Source: SXNM01 sp964586155 (GTDB taxonomy: Bacteria; Myxococcota_A; UBA9042). Taken from it: DNA of 64,000 bases. The first letter of the stretch is position 1. The number at the start of each line of letters is the position of its first letter. Position numbers and translations under genes: made by a program. The stretch is from positions 95,039-159,038 of the forward strand of contig CAZPHC010000013.1 in NCBI GenBank assembly GCA_964586155.1, read 5' to 3'. A model generated the notes under the pieces. It was not told the DNA's origin and ran no database searches. It saw only the letters and a list, made by a program, of their open reading frames with translations. This document shows positions 46,538 to 55,147 of this stretch, in pieces.

Positions 46538-48057
46538 CCCCTTCGACCCCGGCCGTCCTGACGCTGCTGCTGCTGGCGATGGGGGCCGTGCTCAGCCGCA
46601 TCGCCCCGCGCAAGGAGACGCGCGCCGTCGCCGTCGCCCACGCCGGCATGGCGCTGTGCGCCGCGCTGGCCGCCGCCTTCATCGACCCCGGGATGCGCCT
46701 CGAAGCCAACTGGGGCGGCCTGCTCGTCCTCGGCAGCAGCGTGAACACGATGCTCGCGCCCCTGGCGGCGGCCGCCTTCGCCCTGGTCCTGGCGACGCCC
46801 GCGACCGAGGCTGGCCACCGCACCGTGGCCCAGTCGATGGGCCTGCCGGCGCTGGTCGTCGCCTCGTTGCTGGCCAACCAGATCGCCTCGATCGTCGTGC
46901 TCGACATCGCCATCGCCACGGTCTCGATCTCGGCGGCAGAGCCGCGCGCGCGGCGCACACAGGGCATCGTCCGCGGCCTCGGCGTGGTCCTGGTGCTCGG
47001 CGCGCTGTCGCTGCTGCCCACCGAGCTGTGGTGGGCGCCGGTGCACCAGGCGCTGCCGGCGGTCGGCCTCGACAGCGCCAGCCTGATGCTCGCCGGCGTC
47101 GCGTTGCAGGCGGGCGTCGGACCTGCGTCGATCATGAGCCGCGCCAGCTTCTCGGTCGGCGTCACGGCGCGCGCCCTGCTGACGTCGCTGCCCTTTGGCG
47201 GCATGGCGCTGCTGCTGCGGGTGGCCGGCCCGATCTTCGGCCACGCCGTCGACCCGTCCCAGGGGCATGTGGCGCTGCTGGTCGTGCTGCTCTGCGCCTT
47301 GCTGACCGCGGCGCTGGTGCTGGTGCAGGCCTCTGCGGGTGCGGCGTTTGCGCTGTTGATGGCGACGACCAACGCGGTCGCGATGGTCGGCCTGATGGAG
47401 CTCGACGCCGGGGCCTCGCTCGGCGGCGAGCTGCTCTGGGCCTCGACGCTGCTCGCCGGCGCCGGCCTCGGCATCTCGCTGGTGGCGCTGCGGGCGCGGC
47501 ACGGTCGCCTGCGCCTCGATCGCTTCAACGGCTACTTCTCGTCGAGCCCGCGCCTGGCGGCCCTGGTGCTGTTCTTCTCGATCGCGCTGGGCGGCCTCCC
47601 GGGCACGCTGGACTTCGCGGCGCTCGATCTCATCCTGCACGGCGACGTCTCGCACCACCTCGACACGCTGATCGTCGGCGCGGCGGTGATGGCCGTGACG
47701 GGGTACGCGGCGGTGCGCATGGCGTTTGCCCTGTTGTTCGGCCCGCCCGCGCACGACGTGCGCGACGACGACATGCCGCTGCTACCGCGCGAGCGCCTCG
47801 CGCTGTTGCCGCTGGCGATCCTGCTGGTCGTGGCGGGCCTGGTGCCGAACGTGGTGCCGGCGGTGCGCCAGGCGACGGTGCACGGCCCCGTTCACGCCCC
47901 CGTGTCGGAGAGCGAGGACGGATCGGAGCCCGAAGGCGCCATCGAAGGTGCCGCCGCCAGCACCGTCGTCGCGCTGCGCACGCCGAGCGTCAGCACCATC
48001 GCGCCAAGCGCCCAGACCCCCGCCGTGACCTTCCATTCGACCAGGCTGGGCATGTAG
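46534..48057 (+). CDS. Divergent NuoM/ND4-like membrane protein
   Basis: A 507-residue protein with about 12-14 hydrophobic segments, encoded last in the sulP-dabA-dabB operon and overlapping dabB by four bases. It follows the NuoM/NuoN plan: LMLAGVALQAGVGPASIMSRASFSVGV takes the place of the Lys-His-WLP-ApTP loop, and FSSSPRLAALVLFFSIALGGLPGTLDFAALDLIL takes the place of the conserved late segment with LPG. The usual trans-membrane Lys residues and the WLP motif are missing, so proton conduction by this subunit is doubtful; it may be structural. The C-terminal 50 residues are low-complexity and lie over the 3' end of the convergent nrfD-like gene (166-base overlap). I found no close described counterpart. 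Confidence 0.7.
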
Positions 48058-49181
48058 GTCGAGAGCTCGCCGAGGGTCGAGGGGATGAAGCCGGGCACGA
48101 TCAGGCCCATGCCCTTCTCGATCCAGACGCCGACGAACGTGGCGGCGCAGGCGGCGATGAGCACGCCGGTGTGCTTCTGCACGTCGGGCCACAAGAACAG
48201 CAGCGCCGCCGCGCTGTTGAGCGTGATCGCGGTCCAGATCCACGGCACGAGCTGGTGCTGGCCGTGCGCGCCGAAGAACAAGATCTGCGCCGAGGCCGTG
48301 TGGTGTCCGCCGGTGTAGGTCTCGACGAAGACCTCCGAGGCCAGCATGAACAGGTTGATCAGCGTCGTGATGCGCAGGATCGACAGCAGCGTCCGGATCG
48401 CGCCGTCGCCGACGGAGAAGCTGCCGCTGCGCCGGAGCCAGAGCAGCAGCAGCACGATGAGCGCCGGCCCGGACACGAAGGCCGAGGCCAGGAAGCGCGG
48501 CGCGAGCAGCGCGGAATTCCAGAACGGGCGGCCGCCGAGGCCGGCGTAGAGGAACGCCGTGACGGTGTGGATCGAGATGGCCCAGACGATCGAGAGCATC
48601 ACGAACGGCACATACCAGCGGGCCGCTGGCCGCCGTCCGGCGAAGCGCGACCAGAGCAGGTAGCCGACGATGTGCAGGTTCAGCAGCAGGTAGCCGTTGA
48701 GCACGAGCACGTCCCAGGTGAGCATCGACATCGGCCAGTGAAAGCGGCCGATGCCGGGCAGCATGTGCCAGACGCGGTCGGGCCGGCCGAGGTCGACGCC
48801 GACGAAGCCGACACAGACGATGATCGCGGCGATGGCCAGGATCTCGCCGAAGATGACCACGTCGTGCATGTCGTGGTCGTGGTACAGGTACGCCGGCACG
48901 ACCATCATCACGCCGCCGGCGGCGAGGCCGACGCCGAACGTGAAGTTGGCGATGTACAGGCCCCAGCTGACGTGGTCGGTCATGTTGGTGACGATCATGC
49001 CCGAGCTGACCTGGTCGGCCCAGGCATGGGCCCCGACCAGGGCGATCGCGGTCAGCAGGGTCATCCAGCCGTAGAAGGCCGGGCCGCCGTCGGTGGCGAT
49101 GGCGAGCAAGCGCAGCAAGAAGCGCGGGTAGCTCGCGACGTTCGAGCGCTCGTGGGGACTGTCTGCGGTTCGCGACGACAT
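47892..49181 (-). CDS. NrfD/PsrC-like quinol-interacting membrane subunit
   Basis: A 429-residue membrane protein of the NrfD/PsrC family, with about ten hydrophobic helices. Typical features: SSGMIVTNMTDHVSWGLYIANFTFGVGLAAGGVM near the N-terminus, GRPDRVWHMLPG, and a C-terminal IVPGFIPSTLGELSTYMPSLVEWKVTAGVWALGAM. It binds quinol and passes electrons to the adjacent four-cluster ferredoxin protein, without heme. It starts 55 bases after that gene. The last 55 residues, beyond the core, are coded by DNA also read in the opposite direction by the NuoM-like gene; both stop codons are intact. Here it probably feeds electrons to the tetraheme proteins and NapA (inference). Confidence 0.88.
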   Translation of the reverse strand: MSSRTADSPHERSNVASYPRFLLRLLAIATDGGPAFYGWMTLLTAIALVGAHAWADQVSSGMIVTNMTDHVSWGLYIANFTFGVGLAAGGVMMVVPAYLYHDHDMHDVVIFGEILAIAAIIVCVGFVGVDLGRPDRVWHMLPGIGRFHWPMSMLTWDVLVLNGYLLLNLHIVGYLLWSRFAGRRPAARWYVPFVMLSIVWAISIHTVTAFLYAGLGGRPFWNSALLAPRFLASAFVSGPALIVLLLLWLRRSGSFSVGDGAIRTLLSILRITTLINLFMLASEVFVETYTGGHHTASAQILFFGAHGQHQLVPWIWTAITLNSAAALLFLWPDVQKHTGVLIAACAATFVGVWIEKGMGLIVPGFIPSTLGELSTYMPSLVEWKVTAGVWALGAMVLTLGVRSATTVLAAAPSMAPSGSDPSSLSDTGA

Positions 49182-49236
49182 CGCCGTCTCCTTGGCTGCG
49201 GGGCGCGGGCGACGAGCGCCACCCGCGAGTTGCGCG

Positions 49237-50202
49237 CTACTCGTCGAAGAAATAGAAGAACGAGGGCTGCGTGCCGAGCTCCTCCTTGAGCACGAACACG
49301 CGCTTGTGCTCGAGCACCCAGCGGATCTCCGAGTCCGGGTCGAGCAGGTTGCCGAAGACACGCGCGCCGGTCGGGCAGGCCTCCAGGCACGCCGGCAGCT
49401 TGCCGCGCCGCGTGCGGTGCAGGCAGAAGGTGCACTTCTCCATGACGCCCTGCGGCCGGATGCGGTTGCTCAGCAGGCCCTGGTCCGGGTTGATCTCGGC
49501 CGCGGGGACCAGCGGCGCGTTCCAGTTGAAGCGGCGTGCGTGGTACGGGCACGCGGCCTCGCAGTAGCGGCAGCCGATGCACCAGTTGTAGTCGACCACG
49601 ACGATGCCGTCCTTCTCCTTCCAGGTCGCCTCGACCGGGCAGACGTCCACGCACGGCGGGTTGTCGCAGTGCTGGCATTGCACCGGCATGTAGAACTTGT
49701 CGGCGCGCGGCACCGGATGCACGTAGTCGGCGTTCGCCGTCTCGAAGTCGATCGACCCCATGTCCATCTCGAACACGCGGATGTACGAGTTGTGGCTGGC
49801 CCGGTCGTGGTTGTTCTCTTCGTGGCAGGCCTCGGCGCAGTTGCGGCAGCCGATGCAGATGCTCAGGTTCAGCGCGTAGCCGAACTTCACGCCTTCGATC
49901 GGGCGATCGGCCCGGATCTCGACCTCGACGCCGTGGCGCTGCTTGGTCTCGGCTTCGAGCCGACGCAGCGTCGCCTCGAGCTCGGCGGGGGTGAGCTCCT
50001 TGTAGTGGCGCTGCAGGAAGTCCTCGGTCGAGGTCGACTCGGCGAAGCTGGCCAGCGGCGCCAGCGCCTTGGCGAAGGCCGCGGCCCCGAGCAGCGCGGC
50101 GCCAGCCTTGAGCACGTCACGTCGTCCGGCCACGTCGCGGCTCGGCAGCGCCGAGGCGGGGCTGGCGACCGGCGGATCCTGCGGTTCGAAATCGGCAGAC
50201 AT
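49237..50202 (-). CDS. Tat-exported four-cluster ferredoxin subunit (NrfC/TtrB/PsrB type)
   Basis: A 321-residue iron-sulfur protein. A twin-Arg signal, GRRDVLKAGAALLGAAAFA (about residues 26-44), exports it folded to the periplasm. Four [4Fe-4S] binding groups follow: CIGCRNCAEAC, CQHCDNPPCVDVCP, CIGCRYCEAACP and CTFC-x8-CLEACP. This is the standard arrangement of NrfC/DmsB-type electron wires. It is preceded by the tetraheme lipoprotein (four-base overlap) and followed by nrfD, giving a complete quinol-oxidising module. The pairing across a divergent promoter with napDA suggests it replaces NapC/NapGH as electron donor. Confidence 0.93.
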   Translation of the reverse strand: MSADFEPQDPPVASPASALPSRDVAGRRDVLKAGAALLGAAAFAKALAPLASFAESTSTEDFLQRHYKELTPAELEATLRRLEAETKQRHGVEVEIRADRPIEGVKFGYALNLSICIGCRNCAEACHEENNHDRASHNSYIRVFEMDMGSIDFETANADYVHPVPRADKFYMPVQCQHCDNPPCVDVCPVEATWKEKDGIVVVDYNWCIGCRYCEAACPYHARRFNWNAPLVPAAEINPDQGLLSNRIRPQGVMEKCTFCLHRTRRGKLPACLEACPTGARVFGNLLDPDSEIRWVLEHKRVFVLKEELGTQPSFFYFFDE

Positions 50203-50963
50203 CAATGACCTCCTTCGCCAGGGGCCGCGGAGCGGTGCTGGAGGAACCGATCCCGCGGCCCGGGGGCCGGCACCATGCCGACGTACGCGGGGGCGTGCGG
50301 ATCGTGGCAATGGATGCATTGGTTGCGCTCGCGCGGCCCGAGGCGCGTGTCCCAATGGCCCTGCATGCCGCCATGAGAGCCGTGCTTGTAGTCGCGCGTC
50401 TGTGGCCCGTGGCATTGCGCGCAGAGCGTGATCGCGGCGTCGACCGCCACCTTGCTGCCGTCGCTGAGGTGCAGCGCGTCGTAGTCGAAGCCGCCGTTCG
50501 CCTCGGGGGCGGCGTGGCATTGGCCGCAGCGCAGGGTGCCGTGGCGCATCGTCAGGCCGGCGTGGAAGTCGGTGGGCACGTCGCCACCGTCACGGCCCGG
50601 CACGTTGTCGCGCGTGCTGTGGCAGCTGCTGCACGGGGCGCGCACGAGCTCGCCGTCGTGGCCCTTCACGGTCGTCAGCAGGCCGGCGCCCGGTCCGCCG
50701 GCGCGCGGTCGCGTCGTCACCGGATGGCGCGCCGCGTCCGCTGCGGGGGCCGGCTGCAGGGTCTCGGCGACGTCGTCGCGACAGCCGGCCAGCGCCCCGA
50801 GCGCCAACGCCGCGAGCAGCCACAGGGCGACGGGCCACGCGCCAGACGGCCCTCGGACCGCCCGCGCTCGCAGCGTCGCGAGGCCGCGCCCGCGGGGCGT
50901 CGCAAAAGAGGGCCGATGCCACGGACGGGGCGTCGTTTCGGCCTGCCTGGTCGTGTTCATCAT
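50202..50963 (-). CDS. Tetraheme c-type cytochrome lipoprotein
   Basis: A 253-residue predicted lipoprotein. The start at 50963 follows AGGAG; a second ATG directly adjoins it. The hydrophobic stretch ends LALGALAGCRDD (lipobox). Four heme-binding motifs are visible: CSSCH, CGQCH, CAQCH and CIHCH. The extra His in HGSHGGMQGH and HDPHAP could supply distal ligands. It should sit on the periplasmic face of a membrane. It is the first gene of the minus-strand set, with NrfC-like and NrfD-like genes downstream, and divergent from napD. It would relay electrons between the quinol module and NapA or NirK (inference). The final 20 residues are Pro/Gly-rich. Confidence 0.9.
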   Translation of the reverse strand: MMNTTRQAETTPRPWHRPSFATPRGRGLATLRARAVRGPSGAWPVALWLLAALALGALAGCRDDVAETLQPAPAADAARHPVTTRPRAGGPGAGLLTTVKGHDGELVRAPCSSCHSTRDNVPGRDGGDVPTDFHAGLTMRHGTLRCGQCHAAPEANGGFDYDALHLSDGSKVAVDAAITLCAQCHGPQTRDYKHGSHGGMQGHWDTRLGPRERNQCIHCHDPHAPAYVGMVPAPGPRDRFLQHRSAAPGEGGH

Positions 50964-51027
50964 CGTGCTCCTGCGCGACCGCAATCGGCCGCGCCCGCCG
51001 CCACGCTAGGCACCCGAAGGTGGGATG

Positions 51028-51062
51028 CAAGCGTTGTCGATCACGAAGTCGATTTTTGCTTG
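51028..51062. promoter_or_regulatory. Candidate regulatory element in the divergent nap control region
   Basis: This AT-rich patch between the divergent operons holds two GTCGAT copies 12 bases apart (51036-51041, 51048-51053), enclosed by CAAGC (51028) and its complement GCTTG (51058). Possible promoters flank it: leftward TTGCAT-16-TAGCGT (51030 to 51003) and rightward TTGTTG-16-TAGCTT (51060-51087). No FNR/NNR-type TTGAT-N4-ATCAA box was found. Confidence 0.35.
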
Positions 51063-51129
51063 TTGCGCCCCGGAGCGCGTCTAGCTTGCCGGCAGCAGTG
51101 GCCCGCGTGGGCCGCGGCGGAGGTCGCAG

Positions 51130-51378
51130 ATGGTCATCAACGCATGGGTCCTGACGCTCGCGCCGTCGCCTGACAGCGTCGCGTCCGTCGTCGCGCGCTT
51201 GCGCGAGCGCCCGGGCTTCGAGCTCGGCGCCCTCGCGGACGGCCGGCGACTGCCCGTCGTCACAGAGACCGAGGACACCGCTGCGGCGAGGGCGCTGTTG
51301 AGTGAGCTGGAGCAGGACGCAGCGATCGTCCACGTCGACGTCGTCGGGGTCTATTTCGACGACGCGCAGGAGGCCTAG
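51130..51378 (+). CDS. napD: NapD-like Tat-signal chaperone
   Basis: An 82-residue cytoplasmic protein with the NapD ferredoxin-like fold pattern: MVINAWVLTLAPSPDSVASV, ERPGFELGALADG, TETEDTAAARALLSELEQ, VDVVGVYFDD. NapD binds the Tat signal of NapA and holds it until molybdenum cofactor is inserted. It starts after GCGGAGG and ends three bases before napA, the usual order. The size and context make the assignment secure despite the short sequence. Confidence 0.85.
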   Translation: MVINAWVLTLAPSPDSVASVVARLRERPGFELGALADGRRLPVVTETEDTAAARALLSELEQDAAIVHVDVVGVYFDDAQEA

Positions 51379-51381
51379 GCC

Positions 51382-53835
51382 ATGGGTTCGCAGCACGAGT
51401 CACATCGAGATCCCGCGACGATCGACCGTCGCACCCTGCTCAAGGCCAGCGCGCTCGCTGCGGCCAGCGCCGTCGCTGCCCAAGGCTTCGGTGCGTCCGA
51501 CGCGGAGGCCGCGACTGCGGGCGCCGCTGCCGACCCGGGCAAGCCGCCGGTGTCTGGCGGGCTGCAATGGGACAAAGCGCCTTGTCGGTTCTGCGGCACG
51601 GGCTGCCACGTCCAGGTCGGCGTCCGCGACGGCAAGGTCGTCGCCATCGCCGGTGACCGCCAGGCCGAAGTCAACAAGGGCCTGCTCTGCGTCAAGGGCT
51701 ACCACGTCGGCGGCATCCTCTATGGCCGCGACCGCCTGCGCCAGCCGTTGCTGCGCCAGGGGGGCAAGCTCGTGCCGATCTCCTGGGAGCGCGCCCTGGA
51801 CGTCGTCGCCGAGCGCGTGATGAAGGACGCCAAGGGCTTTGCCGTCTACGGCTCCGGCCAGTGGACGATCCCCGAGGGCTACGCGGCGCAGAAGTTCACC
51901 AAGGGCATCCTTGGCCACAACCACATCGACCCGAACGCGCGCCTGTGCATGGCCAGCGCCGTCACCGGCTTCCTCGCCACCTATGGCGTCGACGAGCCGG
52001 CGGGCTGCTACCAGGACCTCGACGCGGCCGACGTCATCCTCTGCTGGGGCAACAACCCGGCCGAGATGCACCCGGTGCTCTTCTCGCGCATCGTCGACCG
52101 CCGATCGCGCGGCGAGACCGTGCAGCTCATCGACATCGGCACGCGCCGCACGCGCACGACCGAGCACGCCGACCACTTCCTGCAGTTCAAACCGCATGGC
52201 GACCTCGCGATCGCCAACGGCATCCTGGCCTACCTGCTGGCCCACGACGCCTGGGACAAGGCCTTCGTCGACGCGCACTGCCGGTTCCGCAAGGACGGCG
52301 GCGAGAACCCGCTGTTCGGCGCCGACATGTCGTTCGACGAGTGGAAGGCGGCGGTGTCGGTGTTCACCCCGCAGAAGGTCGAGGAGCTCTCGGGCGTGCC
52401 CGCGGCCCAGATCGAGATGCTCGGCAAGCTCTTCGCCGACAGGAACAAGACCATCACCAGCCTGTGGTGCATGGGCATGAACCAGCACACGCGCGGCACG
52501 GCGGTCAATACGCTGGTGCACGGCGTGCACCTGTTCTCCGGCCACTTCGGCAAGCCGGGCGACGCGCCGACCAGCTTGACCGGTCAGCCGTCGGCGTGCG
52601 GCACGGTGCGCGAGGTCGGCACGCTCTCGCACGCGCTGCCGGGCGGCCGCCTGGTCGCCAACGCCGAGCACCGCAAGCAGGTCGAGGCCGTGTGGCGCCT
52701 GCCCGAAGGCCGGATCCAGGCCAAGCCCGGCTACCACACCGTCGCGATGTTCGAGAAGTTCTGCACCCCGACCGACAAGGGCGGCGACATCCACACGATC
52801 TGGGTCCAGGTCACCAACCCCGGCCAGTCGCTGCCGAACCTGAACACGCTCTTCCGCGCCAAGGAGGGCCTCGCCGACAAGTTCCTCATCGTCTCGGACG
52901 TCTACCCGACCGCGACCACCGAGCTCGCCGACCTCGTCCTGCCGTCGTCGCTTTGGGTCGAGAAGAACGGCCTCTTCGGCAACTCCGAGCGGCGCACGCA
53001 ACAGTGGTTCAAGATGGTCGAGCCACCCGGCGAGGCGCGCGACGACTGCTGGCAGACCATCGCCGTGGCGCGTCGCCTCTTCGACAAGGGTTTTGCCGGC
53101 GCGCGCGACAAGGACGGCAAGTTCGCCTTCGCCATGCACGACGACTTGGGCGTCGAGGTGCCGGTCTGGCAGTGGCCGCACTACTACGACATCAACGTCG
53201 ACAAGGTGCTGTTCGAGGAGTACCGCTCGCTGACGCGGCTCAAGCACAAGGATCTCGCGCCCTACGACGAGTACGTCAAGGCGCGTGGCCTGCGCTGGCC
53301 GGTGGTGCAGCAGACCGACGGCAGCTGGCGCGAGACGCGGTTCCGCTTCTCGGAGTTCGACGACCCCTACGTCAAGAAGGGCAACGGCATCGAATTCTAC
53401 CACAGCACGACCAAGGACGGCCGGGCCCAGATCTGGTTCCGCCCCTACGACGCGCCGCCCGAGGTCCCTGACGCCGAGTTCCCGCTTTGGCTCTGCACCG
53501 GTCGCGTGCTCGAGCATTGGCACACCGGGACGATGACGATGCGCGTGCCGCAGCTGCGCGGCGCGATGCCGCACGCCTACGTCGAGGTCCACCCCAACGA
53601 CGCGGCCAGGCTCGGCGTCGGCAACGGCACGGTGGTCATCGTCGAGTCGCGACGCGGCAAGGTCGAGCTGCCGGTGTGGATCGACGGCCGCGGCGCCGTC
53701 GTCGAGGGCTCGGTCTTCGTGCCGTTCTTCGACGAGGCGCGCCGGATCAACGACGTCACGCTGCACCTCTTCGACCCGTTCTCGAAGCAGCCCGACTACA
53801 AGAAATGCGCAGTGCGTCTGCGCAAGAAGGTCTAG
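51382..53835 (+). CDS. napA: Periplasmic nitrate reductase catalytic subunit
   Basis: An 817-residue molybdopterin enzyme of the DMSO reductase family reducing nitrate to nitrite in the periplasm. Tat signal: DRRTLLKASALAAAS (residues 15-29). The [4Fe-4S] cluster is bound by Cys68, Cys71, Cys75 and Cys103 (PCRFCGTGC ... LLCVKGY). Cys189 in NARLCMASAV is the expected Mo ligand. WGNNPAEMHP, TSLTGQPSACG and the C-terminal HTGTMTMR and HPNDAARLGVGNG segments follow NapA. It sits between napD and a cytochrome with NapB-like features. It is the single nitrate reductase catalytic gene in the window. Confidence 0.95.
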   Translation: MGSQHESHRDPATIDRRTLLKASALAAASAVAAQGFGASDAEAATAGAAADPGKPPVSGGLQWDKAPCRFCGTGCHVQVGVRDGKVVAIAGDRQAEVNKGLLCVKGYHVGGILYGRDRLRQPLLRQGGKLVPISWERALDVVAERVMKDAKGFAVYGSGQWTIPEGYAAQKFTKGILGHNHIDPNARLCMASAVTGFLATYGVDEPAGCYQDLDAADVILCWGNNPAEMHPVLFSRIVDRRSRGETVQLIDIGTRRTRTTEHADHFLQFKPHGDLAIANGILAYLLAHDAWDKAFVDAHCRFRKDGGENPLFGADMSFDEWKAAVSVFTPQKVEELSGVPAAQIEMLGKLFADRNKTITSLWCMGMNQHTRGTAVNTLVHGVHLFSGHFGKPGDAPTSLTGQPSACGTVREVGTLSHALPGGRLVANAEHRKQVEAVWRLPEGRIQAKPGYHTVAMFEKFCTPTDKGGDIHTIWVQVTNPGQSLPNLNTLFRAKEGLADKFLIVSDVYPTATTELADLVLPSSLWVEKNGLFGNSERRTQQWFKMVEPPGEARDDCWQTIAVARRLFDKGFAGARDKDGKFAFAMHDDLGVEVPVWQWPHYYDINVDKVLFEEYRSLTRLKHKDLAPYDEYVKARGLRWPVVQQTDGSWRETRFRFSEFDDPYVKKGNGIEFYHSTTKDGRAQIWFRPYDAPPEVPDAEFPLWLCTGRVLEHWHTGTMTMRVPQLRGAMPHAYVEVHPNDAARLGVGNGTVVIVESRRGKVELPVWIDGRGAVVEGSVFVPFFDEARRINDVTLHLFDPFSKQPDYKKCAVRLRKKV

Positions 53836-53840
53836 CGCGG

Positions 53841-53857
53841 CCAAGGCCCGGGCTTGG
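53841..53857 (+). other. Imperfect palindrome between napA and the NapB-like gene
   Basis: CCAAGGCCCGGGCTTGG: a near-perfect hairpin (one mismatch) six bases after the napA stop. It may stabilise the napA part of the transcript. No T-tract follows, so full termination is unlikely. Confidence 0.3.
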
Positions 53858-53884
53858 TCCTGCGGCCGCTACGAGAGGTGGATC

Positions 53885-54721
53885 ATGGCGACTCCCGCCC
53901 TGCCAGCCAATCCGCAGACCCGATGGGTGGCGATCGCCACCACGCTCGTGGTGGCGGCGAGCTTTGCGGGCTTCTTGATCGGCACCAGCCGCAGCGCCAA
54001 GAGCAGCGCGGCGTCCGCTCGGCATGCCGAGTTTCCGCGCGAGCTGGTGGCCAAGGCCCACGGCATCGTGCCGGCCATGCGCTATGAGGCCTTGCCCGGC
54101 AACCGGCGCGGTCCGAACGCGGCGTGGACGTCGGACGTCGCCGCGCTGGCCGCGGACGCGACCCGGGTCGGGCGCAGTGAACCGGCGACGGCAGAGGAGG
54201 TCGCCGCGGCGGTCGAGGCCCGCGCCGAGCGGAGGGCCTACGACGGCGCCCCGCCTGTCATCCCGCACCGCGTCGACGCTCGGGATGCCGCGTCCTGTGT
54301 CGCCTGCCACGACGGCGGGCTCAAGAGCGCGCAGATCCGGGCTCCGGCGATGAGCCACCGCTTCCTGAGCCAGTGCACGCAATGCCACGTCGAGCAGACC
54401 GGCCAGCCGGCGAACCTCGCGGCCGGCGACCGCGCCCTGCCGGTCGAGCCGCGCGCCGCCGTCGCGTCGGGCTTTGTCGGCGAGGCCTCGCCGCTCGGCG
54501 GTGCGCGCGCCTTCCCCGGAGCGCCGCCGACGATGCCCCACCGCACGGCGATGCGAGAGCGCTGTGACTCGTGCCATGGCCCGTCCGCGCTGCCCGGGCT
54601 GCAGACGAGCCACCTCGATCGGCAATCCTGCGGCCAATGTCACGCCTCGTCCGCCGCGTTGGACCTGCGCGTCGACGGCGCCGGCGGCCCGCCAGCGCTC
54701 CTGCGCGAGTGGGCGCCATGA
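53885..54721 (+). CDS. Four-heme cytochrome made of two NapB-like modules
   Basis: A 278-residue protein with an N-terminal membrane segment (WVAIATTLVVAASFAGFLIG, an uncleaved anchor or signal). The first module, about residues 120-172, matches NapB: APPVIPHR, CVACH, APAMSHRFLS, CTQCH. A second module, about 212-262, repeats that order: APPTMPHR, CDSCH, TSHLD, CGQCH. NapB normally has one module with two hemes, so this is a duplicated or fused version with four. It should accept electrons from the quinol module and give them to NapA. GAGAGG precedes the ATG. The stop overlaps the next gene's start by four bases. Confidence 0.75.
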   Translation: MATPALPANPQTRWVAIATTLVVAASFAGFLIGTSRSAKSSAASARHAEFPRELVAKAHGIVPAMRYEALPGNRRGPNAAWTSDVAALAADATRVGRSEPATAEEVAAAVEARAERRAYDGAPPVIPHRVDARDAASCVACHDGGLKSAQIRAPAMSHRFLSQCTQCHVEQTGQPANLAAGDRALPVEPRAAVASGFVGEASPLGGARAFPGAPPTMPHRTAMRERCDSCHGPSALPGLQTSHLDRQSCGQCHASSAALDLRVDGAGGPPALLREWAP

Positions 54722-55122
54722 GCGGCGGCTGCGCGTCGACCCACGCTTCTGCCTGCGGCTGCGGCGACGAGGCGCTCCCACGTCCGGCCGAGCCGCACGT
54801 CGCCTCGCCCGCCTCGCCGCCGATCGAGCTCCCGACGCTGCAGCGGGCGACCCTCGACGCCTCGTCCCTGCGCGCCGCGGCCGCCGCCATCGACGCGCTG
54901 GCCTCGCAGGTCGAGGTCCTGGTCAAGGCCGCACCGGATCGCGACGGCGAGGTCGCCGGCGTCGGCGTCAGCGCCGAGCGCGCCGTCGAGCTGCTGGTGG
55001 CCGGGATGCTGCGCGGCGTGCAGCTGCGCTATGTGCACGAGGGCGTGGCCTGGATCGACAGCCTGCGCCCCGATGGCGGTGATTTCGCGCTGGTTCGCAT
55101 GCAGGTCCCGTCGCGCGACTGA
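54718..55122 (+). CDS. Small protein of unknown function in the nap-nir island
   Basis: A 134-residue protein not assigned to a family. Residues 1-20 hold four Cys (GGCASTHASACGCGDE), which could bind a metal or heme-delivery partner. There is no signal peptide. Residues 40-130 look like a compact alpha/beta domain: LDASSLRAAAAAIDALASQVEVL, AERAVELLVAGMLRGVQLRYVHEG, FALVRMQVP. It starts inside the stop of the duplicated NapB-like gene, so it is co-translated with the nitrate-reductase set, and lies 120 bases before nirK. Assembly or regulation of the reductases is a guess from position only. Confidence 0.6.
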   Translation: MSGGCASTHASACGCGDEALPRPAEPHVASPASPPIELPTLQRATLDASSLRAAAAAIDALASQVEVLVKAAPDRDGEVAGVGVSAERAVELLVAGMLRGVQLRYVHEGVAWIDSLRPDGGDFALVRMQVPSRD

Positions 55123-55147
55123 AAGTTCTGGGTAAATGGATTCGGAT

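Noticed and set aside
51036..51053. Possible FNR/NNR site before napD
   Set aside because: The sequence CGATCACGAAGTCGAT is a direct repeat, not the TTGAT-N4-ATCAA palindrome.
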